64,000 nucleotides of DNA from an uncultured Bdellovibrionales bacterium (GTDB lineage: Bacteria > Bdellovibrionota > Bdellovibrionia > Bdellovibrionales > Bdellovibrionaceae). Under the pieces are notes generated by a model. That model worked only from the letters and a program-made list of their open reading frames with translations, ran no database searches and was not told where the DNA came from. The stretch's first letter is position 1, and every line of letters begins with the position of its first letter. This document shows, piece after piece, positions 18,332 to 25,963 of the stretch. Position numbers and translations under genes: made by a program. The stretch spans positions 35,010-99,009 of the forward strand of contig CAIYID010000003.1 in NCBI GenBank assembly GCA_903926205.1, written 5' to 3'.

Positions 18332-18601
18332 AAGCTCACGCAATTGCGCTTCCGTCAGCCCGCGAATCAATACTTTTTTAAGTTTTGATTTTTCACCTTT
18401 AAGAATCTCAACTTTGCTTTTTGAAAGTTTTAGCGTTTTTGCAAGAAAGGTCTCTATCTCAGCATTGGCTTTTCCGTCGATGGGTGGGGCTTTGATTTTA
18501 ATTTTTAGTGCTCCGTTGTACTCACCGATAATTTCACTTTTTGGAGCATTTGGTTGAATGTGGAGGGAAATGATCACTCCCTCCACTGAAGTTTGAAACA
18601 T
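18314..18601 (-). CDS. yggU: DUF167 (YggU) family protein
   Basis: A 95-residue protein with the family signature QPNAPKSEI, APPIDGKANAEIETFLAKTL and VEILKGEKSKLKKV. Structure is known for the family but function is not. It follows divIVA by 7 bases and closes the leftward maf-GNAT-yggS-proC-divIVA cluster; in many bacteria yggU sits with yggS, proC and yggT, so the setting supports the call. No yggT is present. Confidence 0.85.
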   Translation of the reverse strand: MFQTSVEGVIISLHIQPNAPKSEIIGEYNGALKIKIKAPPIDGKANAEIETFLAKTLKLSKSKVEILKGEKSKLKKVLIRGLTEAQLRELLLHRD

Positions 18602-18608
18602 GATAAAA

Positions 18609-19187
18609 TTAATCTGCTGTCAGAGGAGAAATCATCGAAGAACGGCGAGCGTTTGACGCCGCAGTCTGCGTACTGAGCGTAGAAGAAGTTGTGCTATCCA
18701 CATTCTCCATACTCATATTTGGAAGACCAATCGACGGCATGTATTTTTCACCTTGATCAATCAGTGTCAGATGAGCTTGAGCCATGGCTTTTAAGTTGGC
18801 TTCAAATTGCATGCGGACGCGTTTAAGATCTGTGACCTCTTGGTACATTTTACGGAGAGAATCTCGAGAGTCCCGCAAAATCATTTCTGCCTTCTGTTGA
18901 GCATCAGCAATAATCAATTTCGCTTCACGCTCTCCGTCATGGCGCATGCGATCCGCCATGTTTGAAGCCGTTGCGATTGTTGATTTTAAAATACCATCAC
19001 GATCTTTAAAATCTTGAATTTGTAATTCTTTTTCGCGAAGCGCTTCGCGATAGGAATTTCTTTCATGAATCATCTCTTCCATAGAAACTGCAATCTGTTG
19101 AAGAAAATCGTTCACTTCGGATTCATCAAGACCGAACATTTTTTTGTTGAAAGCCTTGTGGGTAATATCAATCGGGGTCAATTTCAT
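18609..19187 (-). CDS. divIVA: DivIVA-domain protein
   Basis: A 192-residue protein. The N-terminus (MKLTPIDITHKAFNKKMFGLDESEVNDFLQ region, residues 1-30) is the DivIVA membrane-curvature-binding motif, with the FGLDESEV core. A long coiled coil covers about 30-150 and a Ser/Thr-rich tail ends the protein. DivIVA proteins mark poles and septa, recruiting cell-wall or chromosome partners. AAGGAGGAA directly precedes the start. It sits between proC and yggU, in the place it often has beside the yggS-type division cluster. Its presence in a Gram-negative is typical of bdellovibrios and myxobacteria. Confidence 0.88.
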   Translation of the reverse strand: MKLTPIDITHKAFNKKMFGLDESEVNDFLQQIAVSMEEMIHERNSYREALREKELQIQDFKDRDGILKSTIATASNMADRMRHDGEREAKLIIADAQQKAEMILRDSRDSLRKMYQEVTDLKRVRMQFEANLKAMAQAHLTLIDQGEKYMPSIGLPNMSMENVDSTTSSTLSTQTAASNARRSSMISPLTAD

Positions 19188-19263
19188 GGCTTCCTCCTTG
19201 AAGCTAAGATTTCCTGAAACTCACCTATCAGGTGACTCTATTTATAGCATAAGAACCTTGGTC

Positions 19264-20076
19264 CTATTTCGCAAGTTCCTGGTTACGGAGCGCTGCTTTT
19301 TCAAAGCTATATCGCAATAGACGCTCCACTTCGAGCTCGCGCATAGACTCAAGTCCTGCTGCAGTGACTCCTTTTTTTGAAGTCACCTTACTTTGTAAAT
19401 CTTCTAAACTTGTTTCGCGTTGCTGGGAGGCCAGTAGGCTGGCTCCTGCAAAAGTTTCAACAACCATTTTGCGTGCGGTGATTGGATCAAATCCGCGCTC
19501 TTCAACCCAATCTTGAAAGTAAGTCATAAGTTCAAAAACAAAACCAGTTCCACTCGAACAACTGATCAGTAGTCCTTCGAGTTGATCTTCATCTTCCGTA
19601 GGTAAAACAAAGCCCAGCGGTTTGAATAAGTCCTCCACTACGATTTCTAATCCCAAGTCAATTTCGTCGACTAAATATCCGATGACACCGCGATTGATGG
19701 TCGAAGGGGTGTTAGGAATAACTCGAGCAATTCGACACTGAGGTAATTTTTTTTGCAGAGCGGCCGTGGTAATTCCAGCTGCCAAACTGATCACAATCTG
19801 CTTTTCATAAAAAAGAGAAGCGATGGGATCAATAGCAACAGCAAAGTCTTGAGGTTTCATAGCCAGAATAACGATCTCACAGGCTTCAACCAACTCTTCA
19901 TTATTAGGAAGGGATTTAATTCCCCAGAGATCAACAGCCTTGACTAATTTTCCAGGAGTTCGATTGGATGCAAAAATTTGAGAAGGTGATAGCGTTTTTG
20001 ATTCGACCAAACCTTTTACGATGGTTTGCGCCATATTCCCCATTCCCATGAACCCGATTTTGTAGGGAACTGCCAT
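19264..20076 (-). CDS. proC: Pyrroline-5-carboxylate reductase
   Basis: A 270-residue ProC. It has a Rossmann motif (IGFMGMGNMAQTIVKGL), the NADPH region FASNRTPGK, VILAMKPQDF, RVIPNTPSTINRGV and the C-terminal family signature (KVTSKKGVTAAGLESMRE). It catalyses the last step of proline synthesis. The ATG at 20076 is chosen because GGAG lies 6 bases upstream; a GTG at 20106 would add 10 residues lacking homology to the fold. It belongs to the leftward yggS-proC-divIVA group. Confidence 0.93.
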   Translation of the reverse strand: MAVPYKIGFMGMGNMAQTIVKGLVESKTLSPSQIFASNRTPGKLVKAVDLWGIKSLPNNEELVEACEIVILAMKPQDFAVAIDPIASLFYEKQIVISLAAGITTAALQKKLPQCRIARVIPNTPSTINRGVIGYLVDEIDLGLEIVVEDLFKPLGFVLPTEDEDQLEGLLISCSSGTGFVFELMTYFQDWVEERGFDPITARKMVVETFAGASLLASQQRETSLEDLQSKVTSKKGVTAAGLESMRELEVERLLRYSFEKAALRNQELAK

Positions 20077-20158
20077 TTTAGACTCCATTCTAAAAGCAAA
20101 GAACACTCATATAAAGAGTACGTGGGTGTTTTTAATAATTCAAGGCCTTGCAAAGATT

Positions 20159-20824
20159 TTATTTAATTCTTTCGCCAAAGAGAATGGTACCTAATCTAAC
20201 AAGCGTGGCACCTTCTTTTGCTGCTATAAGATAATCGGCACTGGTCCCCATAGATAATTTTTTTAGCTCCGAATAATTTATTTGTTGTTCGCAGAGTAGT
20301 CGCTTCAACTCCTTAAAAAAAGGACGAGCAAGATTTGGATCTTCAAAAAGAGGCGGCATTGTCATAAGCCCCACGATTTTTATATTTTTGAGTTTCGCTG
20401 TTTGCGCTAAGAATTCAGCTAATTGCTGACGTGAAATTCCGCCTTTGGTTTTTTCTTCTGCTAAGTTTATTTGAATCAGAATTTTTTGCACAAGATTTTT
20501 TTTCTCTGCCACTTGATTTAACGCTTGGGCAAGCTCAAGGGAGTCCACTGAATGAATATAAGCAAAAGCACCGACCACTTGTTTAGCTTTGTTCTTTTGC
20601 AGGCGACCGATAAAATGCCATTCGATATCTAAATCTTTTAGTTCACTCTGTTTTTTTAGGCCTTCTTGGACATAATTTTCAGCAAAAAGTCGTTGTCCCT
20701 GCAGAAAAAGAAATTTAATTTTTTCTACGGACTGCAATTTTGAAACAGCTAAAACTTCACAACTCGCGGGGAGTTCCTGCCGAATCTGTTGTAAACTTTT
20801 GATTGAATTACTGGGGGTTAACAC
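20159..20824 (-). CDS. yggS: YggS/PLPHP-family pyridoxal phosphate homeostasis protein
   Basis: A 221-residue single-domain PLP-barrel protein. The PLP lysine is in LAVSKLQSVEKI; other marks are FAENYVQEGLKK, WHFIGRLQKNKAK, INLAEEKTKGGI, LMTMPP, LSMGTSADY and VRLGTILFGER. These proteins buffer free pyridoxal phosphate and amino-acid/keto-acid levels and show no known enzyme activity. It begins with GTG and overlaps the upstream GNAT gene by 17 bases; proC follows. Confidence 0.93.
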   Translation of the reverse strand: MLTPSNSIKSLQQIRQELPASCEVLAVSKLQSVEKIKFLFLQGQRLFAENYVQEGLKKQSELKDLDIEWHFIGRLQKNKAKQVVGAFAYIHSVDSLELAQALNQVAEKKNLVQKILIQINLAEEKTKGGISRQQLAEFLAQTAKLKNIKIVGLMTMPPLFEDPNLARPFFKELKRLLCEQQINYSELKKLSMGTSADYLIAAKEGATLVRLGTILFGERIK

Positions 20825-21329
20825 TAAAAAGATCTACCTTTTTATTCTGTAAAGTGACTGATTTTAAAAAAGACATTCCAACTTTTTGTAAAACTCTTGG
20901 TCCTGCAGGAAAATTAGCTTGGCTGATGCCCACGAGTTCTTTAAGGCCTAAAGTTTTAAAGCCATAATTTAAAATAGCTGGAATTGCTTCTGAGGCAAAA
21001 CCATGACCAGAGTATTGAGAACCAATTCGACAAATAACTTCAAAATGAAGATTTCCAGGTCCTAACATTAAAGGTTTGATGCCACAGACGCCAACTTGAA
21101 TTTTTTCTTCATTTAAAAAAATTGGCAAAATTCCCATTTTTGTTTGGCCAAAAAGTAAAGCCCATTCGATGATTTTCTTTTCTGCGTCCTCTAAACTCGT
21201 GTGACTAATTTTTCCATGCGGATGGCCGTTCAGAGCCGGATCTTGCGAGAGCGGAAAATACATAGCGGCATCTTGAATATTCCATTCACGAATGAGCAGC
21301 CGAGGAGTTTCTAGCCTGAATATTTTCAT
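20808..21329 (-). CDS. GNAT-family N-acetyltransferase (RimJ/RimL-like)
   Basis: A 173-residue acetyltransferase. It has the entry LETPRLLIREW, an acetyl-CoA loop region (IGSQYSGHGFASEAIPAIL) and GLKELVGISQANFPAGPRVLQKVGMSF, which is the usual RimJ/RimL-type layout. The substrate could be a ribosomal protein, another protein or a small molecule; the sequence does not say. It is coupled at both ends: ATGA overlap with the maf gene before it and 17 bases with yggS after it. Confidence 0.85.
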   Translation of the reverse strand: MKIFRLETPRLLIREWNIQDAAMYFPLSQDPALNGHPHGKISHTSLEDAEKKIIEWALLFGQTKMGILPIFLNEEKIQVGVCGIKPLMLGPGNLHFEVICRIGSQYSGHGFASEAIPAILNYGFKTLGLKELVGISQANFPAGPRVLQKVGMSFLKSVTLQNKKVDLFSVNPQ

Positions 21330-21919
21330 TTTAATTCCCTTGATAGAATTTCTTTCAGCAGAGCCACCGGAAGTCCAACAACATTGTCATAGGCTCCTAC
21401 GTATTTTTCTACAAATTTCCCGCCGAGGCCTTGAATTGCGTAAGCTCCAGCTTTGTCCATGGGCTCTCCCGTGGCGATGTATTCAAGAATTGTTTGTCTC
21501 GATATGAGACGGAAAAAAACTTCCGTGGTCTGGATTTCGCAAATTCGCTGAAACGTTGAACTTTTAAACAAACAAATCGCGGTTTTTACTTGGTGTGACC
21601 TGCCCGAAAGTCGAGTCAGCATTTGCTCTGCTTCGAGTTTGTTTTCAGGTTTACCGAGGGCCTCATTGTCCAAGGTCACCATTGTATCGGCGGTGAGGAG
21701 TAAATAGTTCTGTTTTTTCAGTGATTTAAGCTCTGCTTCGGCGGCTAAGCTTTTACGAATTGCCAGGTTTTTGATTTGCTCATCTAGATTTAGGTTTTTC
21801 TCCAGCTTTTCCGATACCTTGATAGGCAAAACGGTGAACTGAAAACCAGCTTCATCCAGAAGTTGTTTTCGGCGTGGAGACTCCGAGGCCAAAATGAGTT
21901 CGTGTGTGTATTGGTGCAT
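21326..21919 (-). CDS. maf: Maf-family nucleotide pyrophosphatase
   Basis: A 197-residue Maf protein. It has the N-terminal signature LILASESPRRKQLLDEAGF, the catalytic Asp in LLTADTMVTLDNEALGKP, the SGRSHQVKTAICL motif and the terminal DKAGAYAIQGLGG...VVGLPVALL. Maf enzymes hydrolyse dTTP/UTP or modified nucleotides and are linked to septum arrest. The ATG at 21919 fits the family start; upstream in-frame residues are not Maf-like. It heads the leftward maf-GNAT-yggS-proC-divIVA-yggU cluster and is divergent from the tadC-like gene 29 bases away. Confidence 0.93.
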   Translation of the reverse strand: MHQYTHELILASESPRRKQLLDEAGFQFTVLPIKVSEKLEKNLNLDEQIKNLAIRKSLAAEAELKSLKKQNYLLLTADTMVTLDNEALGKPENKLEAEQMLTRLSGRSHQVKTAICLFKSSTFQRICEIQTTEVFFRLISRQTILEYIATGEPMDKAGAYAIQGLGGKFVEKYVGAYDNVVGLPVALLKEILSRELK

Positions 21920-21948
21920 CAGTATCAATTCACCACAAAGGGGGATAA

Positions 21949-22851
21949 ATGGGAAGCGCAGAGTATGTACTCGGTGGGGGACTCTTACTGATTGCATTTT
22001 CAGTTTACTCATTTGTTTCTACGATTTTAGGCAGCTCAGGGGACAAGTCTGCCTTGTCTTGGGCGACCAGTGATGATCCAATCAAATCGAAGTCCGGCGT
22101 GATTAATCTTGCGCGTCCACTGGTTCACAACTTCGCATTACAGTATGCCATAAAATATCAAAATCCGAGATACCGAAAAAAGATCGAAGATCTTTTGCAG
22201 AAGGCGGGTTTATCAAGAGAGCTGAATGTCGATGAATTTATCGGTTTTCAGATTTTCTTGGGCCTTATGTTTCCGGCGTTTTTGGGGGTGATGAACTTTG
22301 CGCTTTCCATCGGAATATATTGGGGGATCATTGTTCTGCTTATTCCAATTGGATTTCAATACCCACACATCTATTCGAATTCAGAAAAAAGTCGAAGAGC
22401 CAATCAAAGCCGCAGAGATCTTCCATTTTTTGCGGACCTCTTGGCCCTATCCACGGAAGCGGGTTTGGATTTTATTGGATCAATTCAGCGAATCGTAGAA
22501 AAAGCGCCCGAAGGAAATATTCTTGCGGGTGAATTGGAAATCGTACTGAAGGACATTAAACTGGGCTCATCACGAACGGATGCGTTGAAGGGCTTGTCTC
22601 GAAGAATAGATTCCGGAGAAATTGTCAGTTTTGTCGCGGTGCTTGTCGACGCAGATTCTACTGGCGCGAGTATCTCTCAAGTTTTGAAGGATCAATCAAA
22701 TCAAATTCGTTTAGAAAGATTTGTTAGAGCGGAAAAAGCAGGAGCGAAAGCGACTCAATTGATGTTGTTGCCAATGGTGATGTTCATTTTACCAGCGGTG
22801 TTTATTGTGGTGTTTGGCCCTGTGGTTTTGCAATTCATGGGAAAGAAATAA
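21949..22851 (+). CDS. tadC: TadC-like inner-membrane platform protein (T2SS F domain)
   Basis: A 300-residue membrane protein. It has an N-terminal helix (6-27), two helices near 104-140 and a C-terminal helix (about 268-293). Between them is the T2SSF domain with RRDLPFFADLLALSTEAGLDF, and late GASISQVLKDQSNQIRLERFVRAEKAGAKA. This matches TadC of type IV (Tad/Flp) pilus machines, where TadB and TadC form the platform. AAAGGGGG precedes the ATG. No tadA, tadB or other pilus gene lies in the window; FHA genes follow, as occurs at some tad loci, so it is either detached from its machine or serves another one (inference). Confidence 0.85.
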   Translation: MGSAEYVLGGGLLLIAFSVYSFVSTILGSSGDKSALSWATSDDPIKSKSGVINLARPLVHNFALQYAIKYQNPRYRKKIEDLLQKAGLSRELNVDEFIGFQIFLGLMFPAFLGVMNFALSIGIYWGIIVLLIPIGFQYPHIYSNSEKSRRANQSRRDLPFFADLLALSTEAGLDFIGSIQRIVEKAPEGNILAGELEIVLKDIKLGSSRTDALKGLSRRIDSGEIVSFVAVLVDADSTGASISQVLKDQSNQIRLERFVRAEKAGAKATQLMLLPMVMFILPAVFIVVFGPVVLQFMGKK

Positions 22852-22854
22852 AAA

Positions 22855-23211
22855 ATGGAAGCAAAGACAAGCTTAAAAAGAAAAAATGATAATTCGAAAG
22901 TCCTTAATGAGTTAGGGATTGCCGATAATTTTTTTTCTCGGGCCAAAGGACTTTTGGGAACAAAAAATTTAGCTCCCGGTCGTGGTCTCTGGATTCATCG
23001 CTGTAATAGCATCCATACTTTTTTTATGAAGTATGCAATTGATTGTATTTTTTTAGATTCGGAAATGAAAATCGTTTCTCTGATTCCTCAGGTAACGCCA
23101 GGAAAAATGGTGTGGCCACAGCCAAGGGCTTTATCCGTGGTCGAAATGGCGGCAGGACAGCTGGAGAAATTGAATTTAAAAGTTGGAGAAGAGCTGTATG
23201 TGGGCAATTAG
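22855..23211 (+). CDS. DUF192 family protein
   Basis: A 118-residue protein with the DUF192 core: RAKGLLGTKNLAPGRGLWI, then CNSIHTFFMKYAIDCIFLD, MKIVSLIPQVTPGKMVWPQPRA and VEMAAGQLEKL. Function is unknown in the family. It starts 3 bases after the TadC-like gene and its end overlaps the first FHA gene by 14 bases, so it is part of the same message. DUF192 members are often exported, but no signal peptide is visible here. Confidence 0.85.
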   Translation: MEAKTSLKRKNDNSKVLNELGIADNFFSRAKGLLGTKNLAPGRGLWIHRCNSIHTFFMKYAIDCIFLDSEMKIVSLIPQVTPGKMVWPQPRALSVVEMAAGQLEKLNLKVGEELYVGN

Positions 23212-24901
23212 AGTTTTAAATGGTCCTCAAGCGGGTGATATTTTTCCTCTTAAAGAGGGTAAAATTCGTATAGGTCGAGCTCCCGGTGTTGATTTACAAC
23301 TGAATGCCAACGGGATATCTAAGGAACATTTGGAAATCACCGTCATAGGTGAAAAATTATTATTCACGGATTTGAATTCTTCTAATGGAACTTTTCTTAA
23401 CGGCACGAAGGTAAAAGGTGGAGCTCTTAAATTAGGTGATAAATTAGGACTTCATAACACGATTGTTGATATTGTCGTTATGAATGAGATACCAGTGGCG
23501 CGTGGATCACAACAAAAAAAGCTGATGCAGCCTTCATCATCTAAATATTTTCCAGAAAAAGAGGGTTCTGCTGTTCCGGCTGTTATTTCTCGATCACCAG
23601 CAATTCATCAGCACGTCTCCCAAGTTCCTGTTCCACAAGAGAGCTATTTTGGAAATGGACAGTATCCAATAATGTCTGATCAAGATGGTGGTTTACCACC
23701 AGCAACTGCCGTACCAAAAAATTTCTCGGAAAAATTTAGTGATTCAATTGAAGAAAAAATTATGCCAGGTTTTTATCAATTAACAGAGCAGTTTGATTTT
23801 CGAATTGTTTTGATGGGTTTTGTTGGCGCTTATGTGATTATGATCACCTTGATGACTATGCTTCCAATGAAGCAGATCACAGCCGATAGTATCTCGATCG
23901 AAAGTAGACGCCGAGCGGTCACGGTGGCTCGGTCTTTGGCTCGAGGTAATGAAAAGGTTATTCGTAGTGGTGACATGGCGAATTTCTCTGTTGATTATGC
24001 GATACGCGAAGATGGTGTTGATGATGTTTATGTAATTTCAAAGGAAGGCCGTATTCTGGCTCCAGGAGATCGTGCTGGAAGTGCGCCGAAGGAACTCGGA
24101 TTTTTTAAAAATACAGTGTTAAAGGCCGGTGCTCATGAATCTTCTTCTGAATTTGGAGACGGAAAAGTTGGAGCGGCGGTTCCAATTTTGGGTTACGATC
24201 CTGAGCTTCAGCAAAATATCGCAAAGGCCTACGGCATCGTTATTTATAATCAGGGCAGCTTACAAATGGATGATGGGCGAGTTCTCAGTCTATTCATTCA
24301 AATGTTAGCCCTTGCTCTTGTCTCCGGCGGCGTCTTATTTTTCTTCCTCTATAAAATGGTTGAGTATCCTTATCAGCAATTAAATAAAGAACTGGAGTCA
24401 GCTCTTCGAGATAAGCGAGAATCCACGCAAATCAAAGTGAAAATACCCGTGTTGCAGTCCATGTTGACGAACCTTAACAGTTTATTGGCTCGTGCGGCGA
24501 CTTCGACTTTCGGTCAAACAAGAGGTGACCTTGGAGCGGGATCAAAGAACGACGAGTATTTTAATCTTTTACAGCTGATTGGATTTCCAGCGCTACTCAT
24601 TGATGCCAAAGGTGTTATTCTCAAAGGTAATGCCGCCTTTCCGGCAACGACAGGAATTTCCCTGATGAATATTGAAAATCAAAAACTTTCGGCAATTCCA
24701 GATCAAGCCATGCAGAAAAATTTTACGGAGCTAATGCAGATTGCGTCAGCGATGACGTCACAATTGGCGAAGGACTCTTTAGAAATCAGCGGAACTAAGT
24801 TTGCGACAAGTTGTCAGGCGGCAACGACGGCGACTGGCGAAGTGGACTGTTACTTTATAACGATTTCACCAATGGAAAGTATTGAAGGGCAAGCTGCATG
24901 A
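23198..24901 (+). CDS. FHA-domain two-pass membrane sensor with PAS-like tail
   Basis: A 567-residue protein from the ATG at 23198 (GGAGAAG upstream). Residues 1-95 are an FHA domain with IRIGRAPGVD, GISKEHLEI and LNSSNGTFLNG, so it should bind phospho-threonine peptides in the cytoplasm. A linker leads to TM1 (about 203-222), an extracytoplasmic domain (225-360) and TM2 (about 364-386), then a cytoplasmic linker and a PAS-like domain (about 455-560, FPALLIDAKGVILKGNAAF). The extracytoplasmic part resembles chemoreceptor-type input domains. This links outside sensing to phospho-signalling (inference). It overlaps DUF192 by 14 bases and the next FHA gene by 4 (ATGA). Confidence 0.8.
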   Translation: MWAIRVLNGPQAGDIFPLKEGKIRIGRAPGVDLQLNANGISKEHLEITVIGEKLLFTDLNSSNGTFLNGTKVKGGALKLGDKLGLHNTIVDIVVMNEIPVARGSQQKKLMQPSSSKYFPEKEGSAVPAVISRSPAIHQHVSQVPVPQESYFGNGQYPIMSDQDGGLPPATAVPKNFSEKFSDSIEEKIMPGFYQLTEQFDFRIVLMGFVGAYVIMITLMTMLPMKQITADSISIESRRRAVTVARSLARGNEKVIRSGDMANFSVDYAIREDGVDDVYVISKEGRILAPGDRAGSAPKELGFFKNTVLKAGAHESSSEFGDGKVGAAVPILGYDPELQQNIAKAYGIVIYNQGSLQMDDGRVLSLFIQMLALALVSGGVLFFFLYKMVEYPYQQLNKELESALRDKRESTQIKVKIPVLQSMLTNLNSLLARAATSTFGQTRGDLGAGSKNDEYFNLLQLIGFPALLIDAKGVILKGNAAFPATTGISLMNIENQKLSAIPDQAMQKNFTELMQIASAMTSQLAKDSLEISGTKFATSCQAATTATGEVDCYFITISPMESIEGQAA

Positions 24902-25929
24902 GTGCTGCACCGGTTTTAAGTAAAGTGAGAAAAGTTTCACTCGAGGTGGCTTCTGGTCCTCTTAAAGGTGAAGTCTTTCATTTTACAAAACCACTTATTC
25001 TTATTGGACGTGGTTTAGAGAACGATCTTGTGCTTGAAACAGACACAAAAATTAGTCGCATGCATATTGAAATTCGGCAGAATAATGGATTGATAACAAT
25101 TCACAATGTGACTGAAAAAAACACGGCATTAATAAATGGACAATTGATTAAAACGGCGTCCATTGATGTCGCCATTCGTTTGCTTATCGGAGACACAGAG
25201 CTTTTTGTGCGTCCGGATGTTCCGTCGAGGCCCGCGTCGCAACAACGACAACTGGTTGGATCGAACAATGTGATGACCGCCTTGAAAGAGGCTCCGGTGA
25301 TGGCCTCTCATAACAACCCTTATTCTTATCAGAGCACTTCTGTTGCAGGAAATTCTCAAGCCTATAAGAGTCCTCAGATACCTAACGAAAAAAAATCAAA
25401 ATTATTATTCTATGCTATTATTGGTGTTGTTATATTGATCGGAGCTTTGCTGACTTCACAGCAGGTTTCAAAAAGCAGAAAAAATTTGCAAATAAAAACC
25501 ACTGAGCAAGTGGAAACAGAAGTAAAATTAGCAACAGAAACGGCGGAGGAGATCGAGCAAAAAATGAAAGCTCAAGGCGTTGATAGTCGAAGTTATCAAA
25601 TGGCCCAGCAGCAGTATGTTCGTGGTTTCCGTGATTATAACCAAGGCCAATATTCTCGGGCGATTCACGAACTAAGTGCTGCCGTGACCTATTATCCGCA
25701 ACACGATTTGGCTCGGCGATATTATGCTATGGCCAAGAGGAAGCTCGACGAATTGGTTCGAATGGAACTTGATTTGGGCCAAAGATATCGAGGACAGCAT
25801 AGCTATCGAATGTGCGTGGCCTCTTTCAAAAAAGTCATTATACTGTTAGACGATCTAGAAGATAAAACTTCAAAGGAAGCACAACAATTAATGAATGAGT
25901 GTGAATCGCAGCAAAAAGAACATTATTAA
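24898..25929 (+). CDS. FHA-domain single-pass membrane protein with TPR tail
   Basis: A 343-residue protein. The FHA domain (about 10-105) has LILIGRGLENDLVL, KISRMHIEI and a divergent final loop (VTEKNTALINGQ, where N-G-T is replaced). A Pro/Ser/Gln-rich linker leads to a membrane helix (about 166-186). The outer part has TPR-like helices (YVRGFRDYNQGQYSRAIHELSAAVTYYPQ). The FHA faces the cytoplasm and the TPR part the periplasm if topology follows the positive-inside rule. It is the second of three consecutive FHA membrane proteins, coupled to the first by ATGA. Confidence 0.78.
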   Translation: MSAAPVLSKVRKVSLEVASGPLKGEVFHFTKPLILIGRGLENDLVLETDTKISRMHIEIRQNNGLITIHNVTEKNTALINGQLIKTASIDVAIRLLIGDTELFVRPDVPSRPASQQRQLVGSNNVMTALKEAPVMASHNNPYSYQSTSVAGNSQAYKSPQIPNEKKSKLLFYAIIGVVILIGALLTSQQVSKSRKNLQIKTTEQVETEVKLATETAEEIEQKMKAQGVDSRSYQMAQQQYVRGFRDYNQGQYSRAIHELSAAVTYYPQHDLARRYYAMAKRKLDELVRMELDLGQRYRGQHSYRMCVASFKKVIILLDDLEDKTSKEAQQLMNECESQQKEHY

Positions 25930-25963
25930 GAAGGATTAAGAGTAAAGAGGGATAACCACCAAG

